From the NCBI GenBank assembly GCA_017311185.1, contig JAESUZ010002551.1, positions 1,240,001 to 1,304,000 on the forward strand: 64,000 nucleotides of DNA, written 5' to 3'. A program made the translations under genes and the position numbers. Positions 22,262 to 34,778 of this stretch are shown here, in pieces. Under the pieces are notes generated by a model. It was not told where the DNA came from. It ran no database searches and saw only the letters and a list, made by a program, of their open reading frames with translations. This DNA comes from Proteles cristata cristata (Eukaryota > Chordata > Mammalia > Carnivora > Hyaenidae). Within the stretch, counting starts at the first letter, position 1. The number at the start of each line of letters is the position of its first letter.

Positions 22262-25170
22262 CTTTCCTTTTTTTTTTTTTTTTAGCATATTGTCACAATT
22301 GTTTCAGTGTTTTTGTTCTTAATTTTTTTAGTGGTTTCTTAGAGTTTGCAATATATGTCTGTGACTAATCCATATATACTTTTAAATAATACTATAACAC
22401 TTCACAGGTAAGGCAAGTACCTTATAATTACAAGTAATTCTAATTCCTCCCTCTCATTCCTTATATTGTTCCTATCATTCATTTCACTTATGCACAAGCA
22501 AACATAATAGCCTTTGAGAATGTTTGAATTTATGTTCATAACACTGTCTTTTGAAGAGAAGTTTTTAATATTGATGCTATCCAATTTATAGATTTTTTTA
22601 TTAATTATGCTTTTGGTGTAATGATTAGAAAATGTTTTTTAAAAGCTTTATAATTTTAATTTTACATCAGGTCTATAATCCATTATAATTTAATTTTTCT
22701 ATATGATGTGAGGTATGAAAGATTTTGGGGTGTTTACACTAGGGATATAGAATTATTCCAATATATGTATGTTAACATCTGCAGACTGGCTAAGATTTTC
22801 ATTGGCATTTTGTTGAGTCTATTCACCAATTTTTGGAGAATTCATATTAACAACATTGAGTCTTCTAAACCATAAACATGAGTTAACTTTTCACGTATTT
22901 TATCTTAATTTCCTTAGCTATTTTGTCATGCTCAGAGTATGTGTCTTTCACATTTTGTTTTGGGTGAAACCCCTATAGATTTCATAATTTTATACAGTTT
23001 TAAATGGTATTTTGACATTCATTTTCCATTGGCTTCATGTAGAAATACAATGATTTCGTATCATAATTTATAATACACAATGTTGATAGACTAGCTTATT
23101 AGACTAGTAATTTTGTAGATTCATCAGATTTTCATCACGGACCTTCACATCATCTGTGAATAAGATATTTTTACTTCTTCCTTTTCCATGTGGATGCCTT
23201 TCAATTCTTCCTCCTTTATTTACATGCCTACATCTTCCGTGTAATGTGGAAATAAAAGTGTTGAGAGCCAACACCTTTGCCTTTTTCCTGATTTTTTTTT
23301 TTTAGAGCAAGCACACATTTCTTTGACATTAAGATTATTAGCCATTTGTTTTGTAGAGGTAGTTAACCATGTTGAAGTAGTTCCTTCCATTCCTACTTCC
23401 ATGAGAAGAATGTATTTTGGATTATGTAACACATTTGTCATATATCAATTGAGATGCATGAATTCGTTAATAGTGTGAATTATTTCATTAATACTATGAA
23501 GTTAAACCAACGTTGCCATCTTGGGATAAACCACATTTAGTTATGATGTACTGTCTTTTTAATATATTGTTGAATTAGCTGTGCTAATTCCATTTAGAAT
23601 TCTTGCATCTATATTTATGAAGAATATGGCCCTAATGTTCTATATTCCCCTATTGTCATTCTTTAGTATTAGTACTAAAATGATAACCTCACAAAATTAG
23701 TTTGAAAACATTCACCTTTTTTCTCAGGTTTCTGAAGAAGTTGCTATATATATGGCATTATTTCTTCCTTAAATGTTCAGTGTAATTCCTCGGTGGCTCT
23801 AGGGTTTAATTTGTTGATAGCTTTAAAACTACAAATTAATTTTTTTAAGAATAGGTCTATTCAAGCTATTTCTTTCTGAGAATACTTTGATAGTTTGTGT
23901 TTTTCAATGATTTTGCCCAATTCAGTTTATTCTTTTCTTCATGAATGTATTTCGATATTCTGTGTCTTTCACGAAGTATGTCCATGTCAGCTAACTTGTT
24001 GACAGATTGGCATAACTCATTCATAATATTCTGATTTTCCTTGAAATAATTATAGATTCTGTAGCATGACATCATATGTCTCATTCTGATACTGGTTAAT
24101 TTGGGACTTCTCATTTTATCCTGAACAGTTAGTTTAGAGATTTATGGATCTAATCTTCTCAAACAACTAGGTTTTGAGTTATTCATTAAGTACTTTCTAT
24201 CAAGTGCAAAAATATTTAGAATTTTTATATAGTTTTCAATTAATTAGCCAGTATGTCATTATGAAATCACTTTATTTTAGCCCTGTCAATATGTTTTGCT
24301 TAGAAACCTACTTTTTTCTGTTACCAACTTTGGTTTGATTAATGTTAATATAGTATGTATTTTACTACCCTTTTAATTTACCCATTTGTTGGTTTACGGT
24401 ATGTTTCTTATAGGCAGCATGTAGTTCTCACTTTTTATCCAATCCAGTAATTTATTTCCTTTAATGGTGGTGGTTAGACCATGTACACATAATGTCATTA
24501 TTATTAAGGTTAAGTTTAACCATGCAGTTTTCTATTTGTGTTCTACTAGCTCCATCTGTTCTTTGCTATCTATTTTTTGGTCTCTTTTCTCCTTTGTTCA
24601 TATCTAGTATAATTTTTTAAAGTTTATTTTTGAAAGAGAGCATGCACACAAGTGGAGAAGGGACACAGAGGAAGAGAGAGAATCCCAAACAGGCTCCATG
24701 GGCTGTGAGCTGACAGCAATGTTGGACCTCCATCTCACGAACTGTGAGGTTATGACCTGCACTGAAATAAAAGTCATATACTTAACCGACTGAGTCACAT
24801 AGGTGTCCCAAGATCTAGTATAATTTTTTAATGATCCAGTTTTTGAGTTTTGTTGACATACAGCAATTTTTGTTGTTGAAATTTTAGGGTTACTTTAGGG
24901 CCTAAAGTAAAAATATATATCACAATATAACTTAAAGGGATATTACACCAATTTAGAAATAGTATAAGTAAGAGTATAATAGTACAATAGTATACTAATC
25001 TCTCTTTCCAAATTTTGTTTCATTTTTGTTATACAGTGTCTACATATTATATGAACACCCCCTTGTATCACTCTTGCTTTTTAAGTTAGTAATGTTTTAA
25101 AAAATTTTAAATGATTCCCCCCCCCCAAAAAAGCCATATTTACCCGTGTATTTACCCTATTACTCTTCAT
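22262..25170 (-). mobile_element. Ancient L1 (L1M/L1ME-like), minus strand
   Basis: Begins with a T run (22271-22285) and an L1 3'-region tract (AGAGTTTGCAATATATGTCT, CTTCACAGGTAAGGCAAGTA), then heavily decayed antisense ORF2 up to the endonuclease region near 24400 (ATGTTTCTTATAGGCAGCAT is a typical antisense ORF2 tract). Probably more than one copy; the boundaries inside are not clear. An old SINE (24621-24812) is inserted in it. A C run lies at 25119-25128. Confidence 0.6.
24621..24812 (-). mobile_element. Older CAN SINE, minus strand
   Basis: Diverged reverse-strand SINE, ending with a mutated head (GAGTCACATAGGTGTCCC). A perfect 19-bp target-site duplication, atctagtataattttttaa, at 24602-24620 and 24813-24831. 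Confidence 0.94.
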
Positions 25171-25257
25171 TCCCTTGTGTGGAATCATATTTATATTGAA
25201 TTTATTGAAGTAAAGTGAACACAATTTTATGTTAGTTTCAGGTGTACAGCATGTTTT

Positions 25258-25485
25258 TGTTTTTGTTTTTGTTTTTAATATTTTTATTTATTTCTAGGAG
25301 AGAGAGAGACAGCGTGAGCAGGGGAGGGTCAGAGAGAGAGAGAGACACAGACTCTGAAATAGGCTCCAGGCTCTGAGCTGGCAGTCAGCACAGAACCCGT
25401 CGCGGGGCTCGAACCCACGAACCGCGAGATCATGACCTAAGCGAAAGTCAGACGCTTAACCGACTAAGCCACCCAGGCGCCCCAA
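25258..25485 (-). mobile_element. Young CAN SINE subfamily copy, minus strand
   Basis: Tail (GTTTTT)n on the left, GAGAGAGAGACAGCGTGAGC body, head CACCCAGGCGCCCC on the right. Perfect target-site duplication 25244-25257 and 25486-25499 (gtacagcatgtttt). It splits the 3' UTR of the host L1. Confidence 0.96.
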
Positions 25486-25876
25486 GTACAGCATGTTTTG
25501 ATAACTCAGTAGCTTATGCTATGTTCACCTAAGTGTAGCTGCCATCTGTCACCACTGACTATATTCCCTTTTATCCCTATGACTTAATCATTCCATAACT
25601 GGAAACCTGTACCTAACATTGTCCTTCACCCATTTTGCCCATCCCCCACCCTTATTCCCTTCTGGCAACTGTCAGTTTGTTGTCTGTACCTATGGGTCTG
25701 TTTCTGCTTTTTGTTTGTTTCTCCATTTATTCCTTTGTTTTGCTTTCTAGATTCTACATAAAAGTGAAAGCATAGGACATTTGTGTTACTTATTTCTTTT
25801 AGCATCATACCCTCTAGGCCCATCCATGTGATCACAAATGCCAAGATCTCATTCTTTTTAATGGCTGAGTAATATT

Positions 25877-25878
<2 letters not shown>

Positions 25879-25927
<49 letters not shown>
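25879..25927 (+). repeat. (TG)n microsatellite
   Basis: About 24 uninterrupted TG units. It arose in the host L1 at the site near the ORF2 C-terminus where many L1s have a short CA/TG or TA run. Confidence 0.98.
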
Positions 25928-25928
<1 letters not shown>

Positions 25929-28122
25929 CGTTCCACATCTTCTTTATTCATCTATTGATGAATATTTGGATTGCTTCCCTATCTTGGTTATTGTAGATAA
26001 TTGCTGCAAAACAAATAGGGATGCATAGATCTTTTCAAAATAGTATTTTCCTTTTCTGAGTAAATACTCAGTAGTGAAGTTACTGGATCATATGGTATTT
26101 CTATTCTTAACTTTTTAAGGACTCTCCATCCTGTTTTCCCTAATGACTGTACCAATTTGCATTCCCACAAACAGTGCAAGAGAGTTCCTTTTCCTTCTCA
26201 TTTTCACCAGGACTTGTTTCTTGTCTTTTTTATTCTAGCCATTCTGATAAGTATAAGGTAGTGTCCCATTGTGGATTTGATTTACATTTCCCTGATGATG
26301 TGGTTACACATCATTTCATGTGTCTGTTTTCATATATATTTCTTAGGAAAAATGTCTATCTGGTCATTTTTAATCAGATTATTTCTCTTTTATTAGGGCT
26401 TTTTGGAATAAGTTCTTCCTGTATTTTGGATATTAACTCATTATCAGAGGATTATTTGAAATATCCTCTCCTACTCAATGGGTTGCCTTTTCATTTTGTT
26501 GCTGCTTTTTTCACTGTGTAAAAGTATTTATTTTGCTGTAGTCCCAATATTTACTTTTACTTTTGTTTCTGTTGCCTGAAGAAACCTATCTAGAGAGATA
26601 TTGCTGAGACTGATGTCAAATATATTCCTATGTTTTTTTCCTAGAAGTTGTAAGGTTTTAGCTCTTAAATTTAGGTCTTTAAACCATTTTGAGTTTACTT
26701 TGCATGTAATTGTCATGTAGATTTTCAGTGCAATTTATCTTTTCCTCATTGTTTATTTCTGCCTCCTTTGTCATAGATTAATTGACCATATAAGTATTTT
26801 TTTCTTGCCTCCCTATTCTGTCCAATTTCTCTATGTATCTATTTTTGTGCCAATACCAGACTGATTTGATTACTACAGTTTACTATTATCTTTTGAAATC
26901 TGAGATTGAGAAATCTCCAGCTTTGTTCCTATTTCTTAGGATTGCCTTGACTATTGGGGTTCTATGTGTGTGTGAGTCCATACAGATTTTTGTATTACTT
27001 GTTCTACTTCTGTGAAAACGTGTTGGTATTTTGACAGAGATTGCTTTGAATCTGTAGAATTTCTAGGCAGTATGGACATGTTAATAGTATTGATTCTTCC
27101 AGTCCACAAACATGAAATAATCTTACATTGGTGTCATCTTCGCCTTCTTTATTGTTTGGTATTTTATTCCTTTTGGTGCCATTGTAAATGGAATTGTTTT
27201 CTTAATTTCTCTTCCAGCTACTTTGTTATTAGTGTAACGAAACTCAATTTCTATGTATTAATTTTGTAAACTGCAACTTTACTGAAGTCATTTTTTACTT
27301 CTAATAGTTTTTGGTAGACTCTTTAGAGTTTTTTTTAATGTAATATGTCATCTGCAAATAGTGACAGTTTAACTTTTTCCTTACCAATTTGGAGGTCTTC
27401 TATTTCTTTCTATGGTTGCTGCCACTAGGACATACAATACTATATTGAATATAAGTGGTAAAAGTAAACCTCTTTGTCTTGCTCCTGATTTTAGAGGAAA
27501 AACTCACAGTTCTCACCATTGAGTATGATGTTCACTGTGGGTTTTTCATCTGTGGCCTTTAGTGTGTTGAAGAATACCACCCTCTAAGAGTTTTTTATCA
27601 TAAGTTGAGCAAATTTTATCATAAATGGATCAAATTGACAAAGTATTTCACCAAATGCTTTATCTGCATCTATTGAAGTCATCAAGGAAGTTTCATCCTT
27701 CATTTTATTAATGTAGATTACCAGGTTGATGGGCTTGTAAATTAGAAAACCATCCTTGTATTCCCGGAAGAAATCTCACATGACCATGAAAGACCCTTCT
27801 AATGTACTGTTGAATAGGGTTTTTTTGGTAGTATGTTGTCAAGGATTTTTGAGTCTAGGTTCATCATATATATTGGCCTGTGGTTTTTCTTTTTGTAGCA
27901 TTTTTGGTTTTCGTGTCAGGGTAATGCTGACCTCATAGAATGAATTTCGAAGTTTCCTTCTTCATATGTTTTTGCAATAGTTTGAGGAGATTAAGTATTA
28001 ACTCTTCTTTAAATGTTTGGTAGAATTCATCTATGAATCCATCTGGTTCTAAACTTTTGTATTATGGGAGGTTTTGATTACTGATTGAATTAGATTACTA
28101 GTAATTGTTTTGTTCAAATTTT

Positions 28123-28407
28123 CTATTCTTTCTGATTTAGTTTTGGAAGCTGCTGCTCAGCTTGGGTGTATTCCATTACCCTGTCTTTTAAGTCATTTAT
28201 CCTTTCTTCTAAATCCTTTAATTTCCTGTTGATTCCTTCTAGCATACACTTTATTTCCATTATTGTATTCTTCAACATTGATTGGTTCTTTTTTATATCT
28301 TCTATCTCTTTGTTGAAGGTCTCACTGAATTCTTCCACTCTTACCTCCAGCCCAGTAAGCATCATTACAATCATTACTTTCAACTTTTTATCAGGCAGAT
28401 TGCACAT
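28123..28407 (-). pseudogene. In-frame ORF1-ORF2 fusion remnant of L1
   Basis: A 94-residue open frame. Residues 1 to about 86 are ORF1 coiled coil (KLKDLEERINDLKDRVMEYT...AEQQ); the last eight (LPKLNQKE) are the ORF2 linker just before the RT domain. The join, at 28149/28150, keeps the frame; then a stop ends it. It is part of a dead L1, so a functional protein is unlikely. The join may be a deletion or an integrated spliced L1 RNA. Confidence 0.75.
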
Positions 28408-28489
28408 AATTCTTGTTCTGTCCTTGGAACATATTCTTCTATCTCCTCAGTGTACTTGACTGCCTGCATTTGTTTCTATGAATTAGGTG

Positions 28490-29330
28490 GAATGGATACC
28501 TCTTCGCAACTTGAAGTAAGGGTCAGGTGTATGGCCATCCCCTGTGTAGACTCTGTGTCCCTGCTGACTTTGGCTAGCTGGTTGGAGCAGGGCACTGGTG
28601 CTGCCCAGATAGGATGGTAGAATTCAAGTGTACATGGGTAGGGTGGCCCCAGGGCTCTCTGTACAGAGGGTGCTCTGGCGGGACAGCTGAGGATGGAATG
28701 GAAGTCTGTGTCCTGGGGCTCTCTGTGCAGAAAACACTCTGGAAAGGCCAATGAAACTGCACCAGGGTTTGGACAAGGAAGGGACTCCTGAGGTATTCTG
28801 TGCAGGCGGCAGCTGAGGCCAAGGTGAGGTGCAAGCCAGGGGTACCGGATCACTCTGTGCAGATGTTGCTATGGCCGGACAGCTGTGCTGAAGTGGGCAC
28901 AGGCTGGGGTGGTGTGAGGGCTCTCCATACAGAGGATGTCCTGACAGGGCAGCTGATGCTCAAGTGAAGCAAGCCAGGTATTCTACAGTGTTCATCACAG
29001 GAGCTCTCCTGGCAGGAAGGCTAGAGCCAGCATGGGCACAGGCTGTCAGTACCTGGGGTACTCTGGGAGGGTGGCAGTAGCAGAAGAAAGTTTGAGCAGG
29101 ACATCACAGAGCTCTCTGCATCAAGCGTGCCCTAGCAAGCTGTTTGAGGCCACAGTCATGTGGGCCTGGAGTATGCTGTGGTGCTCTGTTGTTGATGGTT
29201 GGGTTAATGCCTAGAATTATGTTGAGTGATGATCGGGGCTGCCCTGATGGGATGGCTGGGCCTGGTATGATGTAGTGGCCCAGGACTCTCTGAGGCCACA
29301 CGCCAGCTGTGTTGCCCACGTCCTGTCTAT
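28490..29330 (-). repeat. Degenerate tandem repeats in the L1 5' UTR
   Basis: A unit with GGCTCTCTGTACAGAGG...GGGACAGCTGAGG...AGTGGGCACAGGCTGG recurs roughly every 60-120 bp (starts near 28650, 28715, 28790, 28850, 28920, 28985, 29100). Units are diverged and vary in length. GC-rich compared with the surroundings. Confidence 0.65.
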
Positions 29331-30059
29331 TCTATCAAGGTGGATAGGGAATATATAAACCATAGCACTTGTCAGCCCCTCAGACCTAGAGAAAATTCTA
29401 GAAGCTCCCTTGCCATTTGGCAGGGTTCTAGGGCTAGACCCTTCATATTGTATTCTTTTAATTTATACCTTTATGTGCCTCTAGATATTTGGGACTCATG
29501 GGACATAGGGCTCTGGGGCTCATTGAGGCTGCAGGCTGCATAAGACATGTCAAAGCCGCTTCTGGCTACTCTACCAGGATGAATTGAGAATGTACACCGT
29601 GATTCTCACCAGCCCCTCCCACCCAGGCAGAGTCTCTGCAGCTACTCCACCATGTGATGGAGTTCTAGGGCTGGGTCTTTTATATACTAGTTGCCCTTTA
29701 AAATGACGGGTTTTCTGTGCACTAGGACAGTCAAATATGCTCCGTGTCCCTCTGTACTGTCCTTGCTGCAGTTTGCATTGCCGGGAGTGAGAGTTCCCTT
29801 CATTACCAAGTCTCTTTCTCTTCGTCTCTTCCCTCTGTGGTTTACCTTTTGTGGGGCAGTTGTTCAATCTGCCCTCAGCATTTCCTTCAGGAGGAATTGC
29901 CCTGTAAATAGGTGTCGATTTGGAATGTCTGTGGAGGTGAGTTCAGGGTTTTCCCTGTTTGCCAAATAGGACCAGAACACTGAAGGACCACTTTTAGCTG
30001 TTCTTAGAGAGAGGTCTTCTTGTACACCAATTTGCTCAGGTTGTATTTGGGAAAAAGAA

Positions 30060-30545
30060 AAGTGTTTTGCCTTCATATTTAGAAGGCCATTCTCCATTCA
30101 TCAAATTTGTAGTTGACAACTTTTTGTTCAGTACTTTTAACATGTTGATCAACTGTCTTCTCCCTTGCTTTGATCTGACAAAAAAATCTGCTTTCATCCT
30201 TCATTTTGTTTCTCTGTACATATGTACATTTTACCTCAAGATACCTTTAATATTTATAACTGATTTGGAGCCATATAATTAAGATATTCCTTGGTAGCAT
30301 TTTCATCATGTTATTAGGGTTTGATGTTCCTTGAGTATCTTGAATATCTGGGTTTAGTTTTTATCAAACTGCCAAACTGTTGGCTAACTATTTCTTCCAA
30401 TATTTTTCCACCCCTCTTTCTTTCAGGGACTCTAATTATATGTATAAGAGACTGCTTAGAGTTGCACCACAAATCATATTTTTTCCCATTCTTGCACTTC
30501 CTATTTTAAACAGTTATTGTTGTTAACTGTCCCTGTTTGATTTTT
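30060..30545 (-). mobile_element. Old L1 ORF1/5' region fragment, minus strand
   Basis: Antisense tract with the L1M landmarks TTTGATGTTCCTTGAGTATC, ATCTGGGTTTAGTTTTTATC and TTTCAGGGACTCTAATTATA, known from the region around ORF1 of mammal-wide L1s. Decayed, ends not clear. Confidence 0.55.
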
Positions 30546-30636
30546 TTCTGCAGTGTTTAACAGTAATTAATTGTATCCAATGTGTTTATTTTATGCTAAT
30601 CACAACTTTTGAGTCAAGAAGGTCAAATGGATTCTT

Positions 30637-30840
30637 GGGGCATCTGGGTGGCTCAGTCTGTTGGACATCCAACTCTTGATTTTAGCTCAGGTCATGATCT
30701 CACAGTTTGGTAGTTTGTGAAGTTGAGCCCTGTCAGGCTCTGCACTGACAAGGCAGAGCCTGCTTGAGATTCTCCCTTTCCCTTTCTGCCCTTCTCACAA
30801 TTGCGCTCTCTCTCAAAAAAAAAAAAAAAAAAAAAAAAAA
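30637..30840 (+). mobile_element. Older CAN SINE with long A tail, plus strand
   Basis: Head GGGGCATCTGGGTGGCTCAG, 'CAACTCTTGATTTTAGCTCA' variant, CT-rich part and a pure A run at about 30815-30840. No clear target-site duplication by eye. Confidence 0.92.
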
Positions 30841-30841
30841 C

Positions 30842-31394
30842 ACCTTAAAAAAAAAGGCATTATTTCCATATTTATATGCTTAACATGTTCAAATTCTGTT
30901 TAGCTTTCTGAACACATAAACTATAGCTTTAATAACTTCTCAGGAGCTACTTTTTTCTGCTTCATTTCATGCTTGGTAATGTTGGATAAGAGATACTTTT
31001 TTAGAAGTTAGATCATTTTCTAAAATTACTTGAAAACAGTTTGCTTTACTGTTTGAATGTGTGTTTTAGGAGTTTTTTGGGGTTTTTTTTTTATGCCACA
31101 TCAGAATGATGTTTAGTCTGAGGCTGATTACTCCAAACAGTAAAGCAAGACCATTTAACATTGTCTACCATGGCTTTTCCACTCCGGCTGGTGCAAACAG
31201 GCAATAGGAAAGCCCTGTGGGAACCTTGGATACTTTTTTTTCAAACCCTTTAGTTGTTGTGGTTTTTTTGTCCCACGCCCCCCACCGTTGGGTAGTTTCT
31301 CCATGTGTGTGCACCAGTTCATATGCTGCCATTATTCTAGGGCTGACATCAATGAGTTTTCTCTCAGTTCTACAAACCCTATCTTTTCTTTTTA
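30842..31394. other. Unresolved sequence with a 14-bp perfect inverted repeat
   Basis: No gene or known family recognised. TTGCTTTACTGTTT at 31041-31054 is repeated as its exact complement AAACAGTAAAGCAA at 31135-31148, with an 80-bp spacer. Confidence 0.45.
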
Positions 31395-31397
31395 ATT

Positions 31398-33110
31398 AAA
31401 AAAAAATAATTCCAATATAGCTAGCATCCCGTGTTAGTTTCCAGTGTACATTATAGCTAATCAACAATTCTATACAATACTCAGTGCTCTTCATGATAAG
31501 TGTACTCTTAATCCCATTCACCTATTTTACCCATCCCCCATCACCTCTCCTCTGCTAACCATCTGTTCTTTATAGTTAAGAGTTTGTTTTCTAGTTTTCC
31601 TCTCTCATTTCCCCCTGTGTTCATTTTTTGTTTCTTAAGTTCCACATATGAGTGAAATCATATGGTATTTACTTTTTCCTGTCTAACTTATTTCACTCGG
31701 GATTGTATTCTATACAATCTGGATCCAACCATGTTGTGGCAAATGAGAAGATTTCATTCTTTTTAATGGCTTATTAATATTCCATTATATATGTACGTAC
31801 TCCATATTCTTTGTCCATTCAGTTATCAGTAGACACTTGGATTGCTTCCATAATTTTTCTATCGTAAGCAATGCTCCAATAGGTATGCGTACTACTGAAA
31901 TCAATTGACAGATTTAATGCATTCCCTATCAAAATACCAACAGCGTTTTTTTAACTGAACTAGAGCAAACAATACTATAAGTTGTATGGAACCAAAAAGG
32001 AACCTGAATAGCCAAAACAATCTTGAAACAGAAGAACAAAGCTAGAGGTATTACAATTCCAGACTTTAAGTTCCATTACAAAACTATAGTAATCCAAACA
32101 GTTTGGTACTGGCACACAATTACACATAAAGATATATGGAACAGAATAGAAAGCTCAGAAATAAACCTACAGTTATATGGACAATTAACTTTTGACAAAG
32201 GGGGCAGGAATATATAATGGGGAAAAAATCTCTTCAACAAATAATGTTGGGAAAACTGGACAGCCATCTGCCAAAGAATGAAACTGGACCACTTTCTTAC
32301 ATCATACTCACAAATAAACTCAAAATTGATTAACAATGTAAATTTAAGACAAAGAGCCATAAAAATATGAACACTGGCTGTAATTTCTATTACATCAGTT
32401 GTAGCAACATTTTTCTAGATATGCCTCTAGGACAAGGGAAATAAAGGCAAAAGTCAAGTCTTAGAACTCCACTAAAATAAAAAGCTTCTGCACAGCAGAG
32501 AAAAAAAAAAAACTAAAAGGTAACATACTGAATGCGATAAGACATTTGCAGATGACCTGATAGTGGGTTAGTACAAAAACATACAGAGAATTTACACAAC
32601 ACCCAAAAAAACAAATAATCCAATTAACAAATGGACAAAAGACATGAGCAGATATTTCTCCACTGATCTACAAATGGTTGATGGACACATGAAAACATGC
32701 TCAACAGCCCTCATCATCAGGGAAATGAAAATCAAAACCATAAGAGACAAGTGTTGGTGAGGATGTGGAGGAAAAGGAACCCTCATGGAATGTTGGTCAG
32801 AACGTACTGGTGCAGCCACTGTGGAAATACTAGGAAGGTTCTTCAAAAAATTAAAAATAGAAGGGGGGCGCCTGGGTGGCTTAGTCGGTTAAGCGTCCGA
32901 CTTTCGCTTAGGTCATGATCTCGCAGTTCGTGGGTTCGAGCCCAGCCTCGGGCTCTGTGCTGACTGCCAGCTCAGAACCTGGAGCCTGTTTCAGTCTGTG
33001 ACTCCCTCTCTCTCTGACCCTCCCCTGTTCATGCTGTCTCTCTCTCTCTCCTAGAAATAAATAAAACATTGAAAAAAAATTAAAAATAGAAGGACCAAAA
33101 TGTCCAGTAA
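31398..33110. mobile_element. L1 insertion with 5' inversion (twin priming)
   Basis: 31398-31890 is antisense L1 3' UTR and ORF2 end. 31891-33110 is sense ORF2, from the RT domain end (QFNAFPIKIPT-like) through [24 protein letters not shown] and [22 protein letters not shown], to the point just upstream of where the antisense part starts. The two parts are adjacent segments of one L1 in opposite orientation, missing roughly 50 bp between them. This order is what twin-primed reverse transcription produces. A young SINE (32865-33073) lies inside. Confidence 0.82.
32865..33073 (+). mobile_element. Young CAN SINE subfamily copy, plus strand
   Basis: Head GGCGCCTGGGTGGCTTAGTC, GACTTTCGCTTAGGTCATGA, tail CCTAGAAATAAATAAAACAT. 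Perfect target-site duplication of 20 bp ending ...aatagaagg at 32845-32864 and 33074-33093. Confidence 0.96.
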
Positions 33111-33540
33111 TGTGCAAACTCTCTAGATCTATGTAGACTTTCAGCAACATTTGCTCACCTCTGGGAGTTCACACCCTCTGCCTGAGTTACTCTGCACGTT
33201 AGGGGCTGGAAACCCTCAGTACAGTAAGCTGGGTGGCTGCAGGGCTCACTTTCTTTTCCATCGCTCAAGGATTATTTTCCTTCTTTGTAGGACTTCCAAT
33301 TTCTTAAAAGTCATGATTGTAAGGGGGAACATAAATCTATTCCCTGTTATTGCATTGTCAGAAGCAGAAGTCCCTTCTTTTTATAATCATTACGCAGTAA
33401 CAAAATGTTCTCATCTTTCTTTTCATGAGGATTTCTGGTGTGTCTTTTTTAAACCTTCTTTTAACCAAATAGAAATCTTTCACTCTGGTTTCAGTAACAT
33501 ATTCTCTTTATTATTCTAAAAACATATTCCCTTATTTAAT
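33111..33540. other. Possible decayed L1 5' region, unresolved
   Basis: Tracts such as GTAAGCTGGGTGGCTGCAGG and TTGTCAGAAGCAGAAGTCCC recall antisense L1M or HAL1 5' regions, but I cannot place them firmly. Confidence 0.3.
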
Positions 33541-34761
33541 TCTCCTTCACTGTATTAAATTATGCTATCTCCTCCACCCAGTAGTGCTTTAAACTCTACA
33601 ATTAGTCTTTTCCCCCTCAGTTCTCCCTTAATTTCCTAACTTACTGTCCAACATTCTTTCTCAAAGTTGTTTTAAAGTCATTTTTTTCTCTACATGAAAT
33701 GACATCTGTAAGTATTTTTTATCACATTCCTATATTCTTAAGTTGGCAAATATCCAATACTTCTGGGGCATATTTGGATGAAACTGTTTTTTTTTCCACC
33801 CACACTCATGGGTGCAGAGAATCAACTGAATTATTCAACATGCAAATCAGATATTTCAGATAGGTTACTATGCTTCTAGCACTAAAAATAATGAAATCCC
33901 TGCCCAGGAAAGAAAGAAAACCATATTCAAGTCAGGGTAAGTAGGACACAAAAGCTGATAATCCTCTGTTTGTAGGGATTGGAGAATAAAATGGGCACTT
34001 GTCAGGATTTGAGAGTATCAACAGCCATGCCTTCTTTTTGGGAAAAGTCCACAATTATCCCTTCAAGACCCGATAGACTTTGCTGTGGCTCAAAATCTGT
34101 CTAAGCATGTACTAGCACTTTGTTAGTTCAAATAGCTTTGCAGTGATAAATGTTTGTTTTTCACTTTGTACCCATAGAAGAAGCATTAAATGTCTGTCAG
34201 TGATAAACACACTCTTCCTGAGCCTTGCAGAATATTTCACTGATCTGAGCTATTTCTTCTCTGCATAAACAAATGGTTTTACTTACACTCCGTTTGTAAA
34301 ACTACTATGGACAAAAAAATTAAAATGACAGCCCTAGGTACAACTCACAGAAACTATATTCCAACAAAGTGTTCCTGAGATGCTAGGGAAAATCTTTTGT
34401 AACTAAGGATATTCAACTGGTCTAAGCACTATTCAAAATGAATTAGTAACATATGAAAATATATACATTCTACAATGGAATTTTAAAACATTAAGTTTTT
34501 TACCCTGAAATCATCTCCTTCACTTATTTTTTTCCTTCTTTTCTCCTCACCCTGTCATTTTCTGCATTTCCTTCCATGCTATTTCTTCTTCAATTTCTAC
34601 AAAATAATATTATATGGATTTGAAATTCAAGGATTAAAATTTTAAAAAGTATTGTCTAGTTAACTTTCTTGAACTCCAGACTCCCTTTGTAATTAATTTG
34701 AATATCAATTAAAGTTAGCTTTGCCTTTCATGTTGTTCATTCACACTCATAAGATTCCATT
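33541..34761. other. AT-rich sequence, nothing recognised
   Basis: About 1.2 kb without genes, RNA genes or repeats that I can recognise. One of the few candidates for old single-copy sequence in the window. Confidence 0.45.
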
Positions 34762-34778
34762 AAAAAGTCTAATGAACT

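Larger units (their letters stand above)
25183..29975 (-). mobile_element. L1 with ORF1 fused to mid-ORF2, minus strand
   Basis: Antisense 3' UTR (25183 to about 25860, split by a SINE), ORF2 from its C-terminus to the linker before the RT domain (25860-28149), then ORF1 coiled-coil sequence (28150-28480) and a long 5' UTR (28480-29975). The endonuclease domain and the ORF1 C-terminal half are missing. The 5' end carries a conserved L1 start tract (CATTTCCTTCAGGAGGAATT, GAGGTGAGTTCAGGGTTTTC). Confidence 0.78.
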
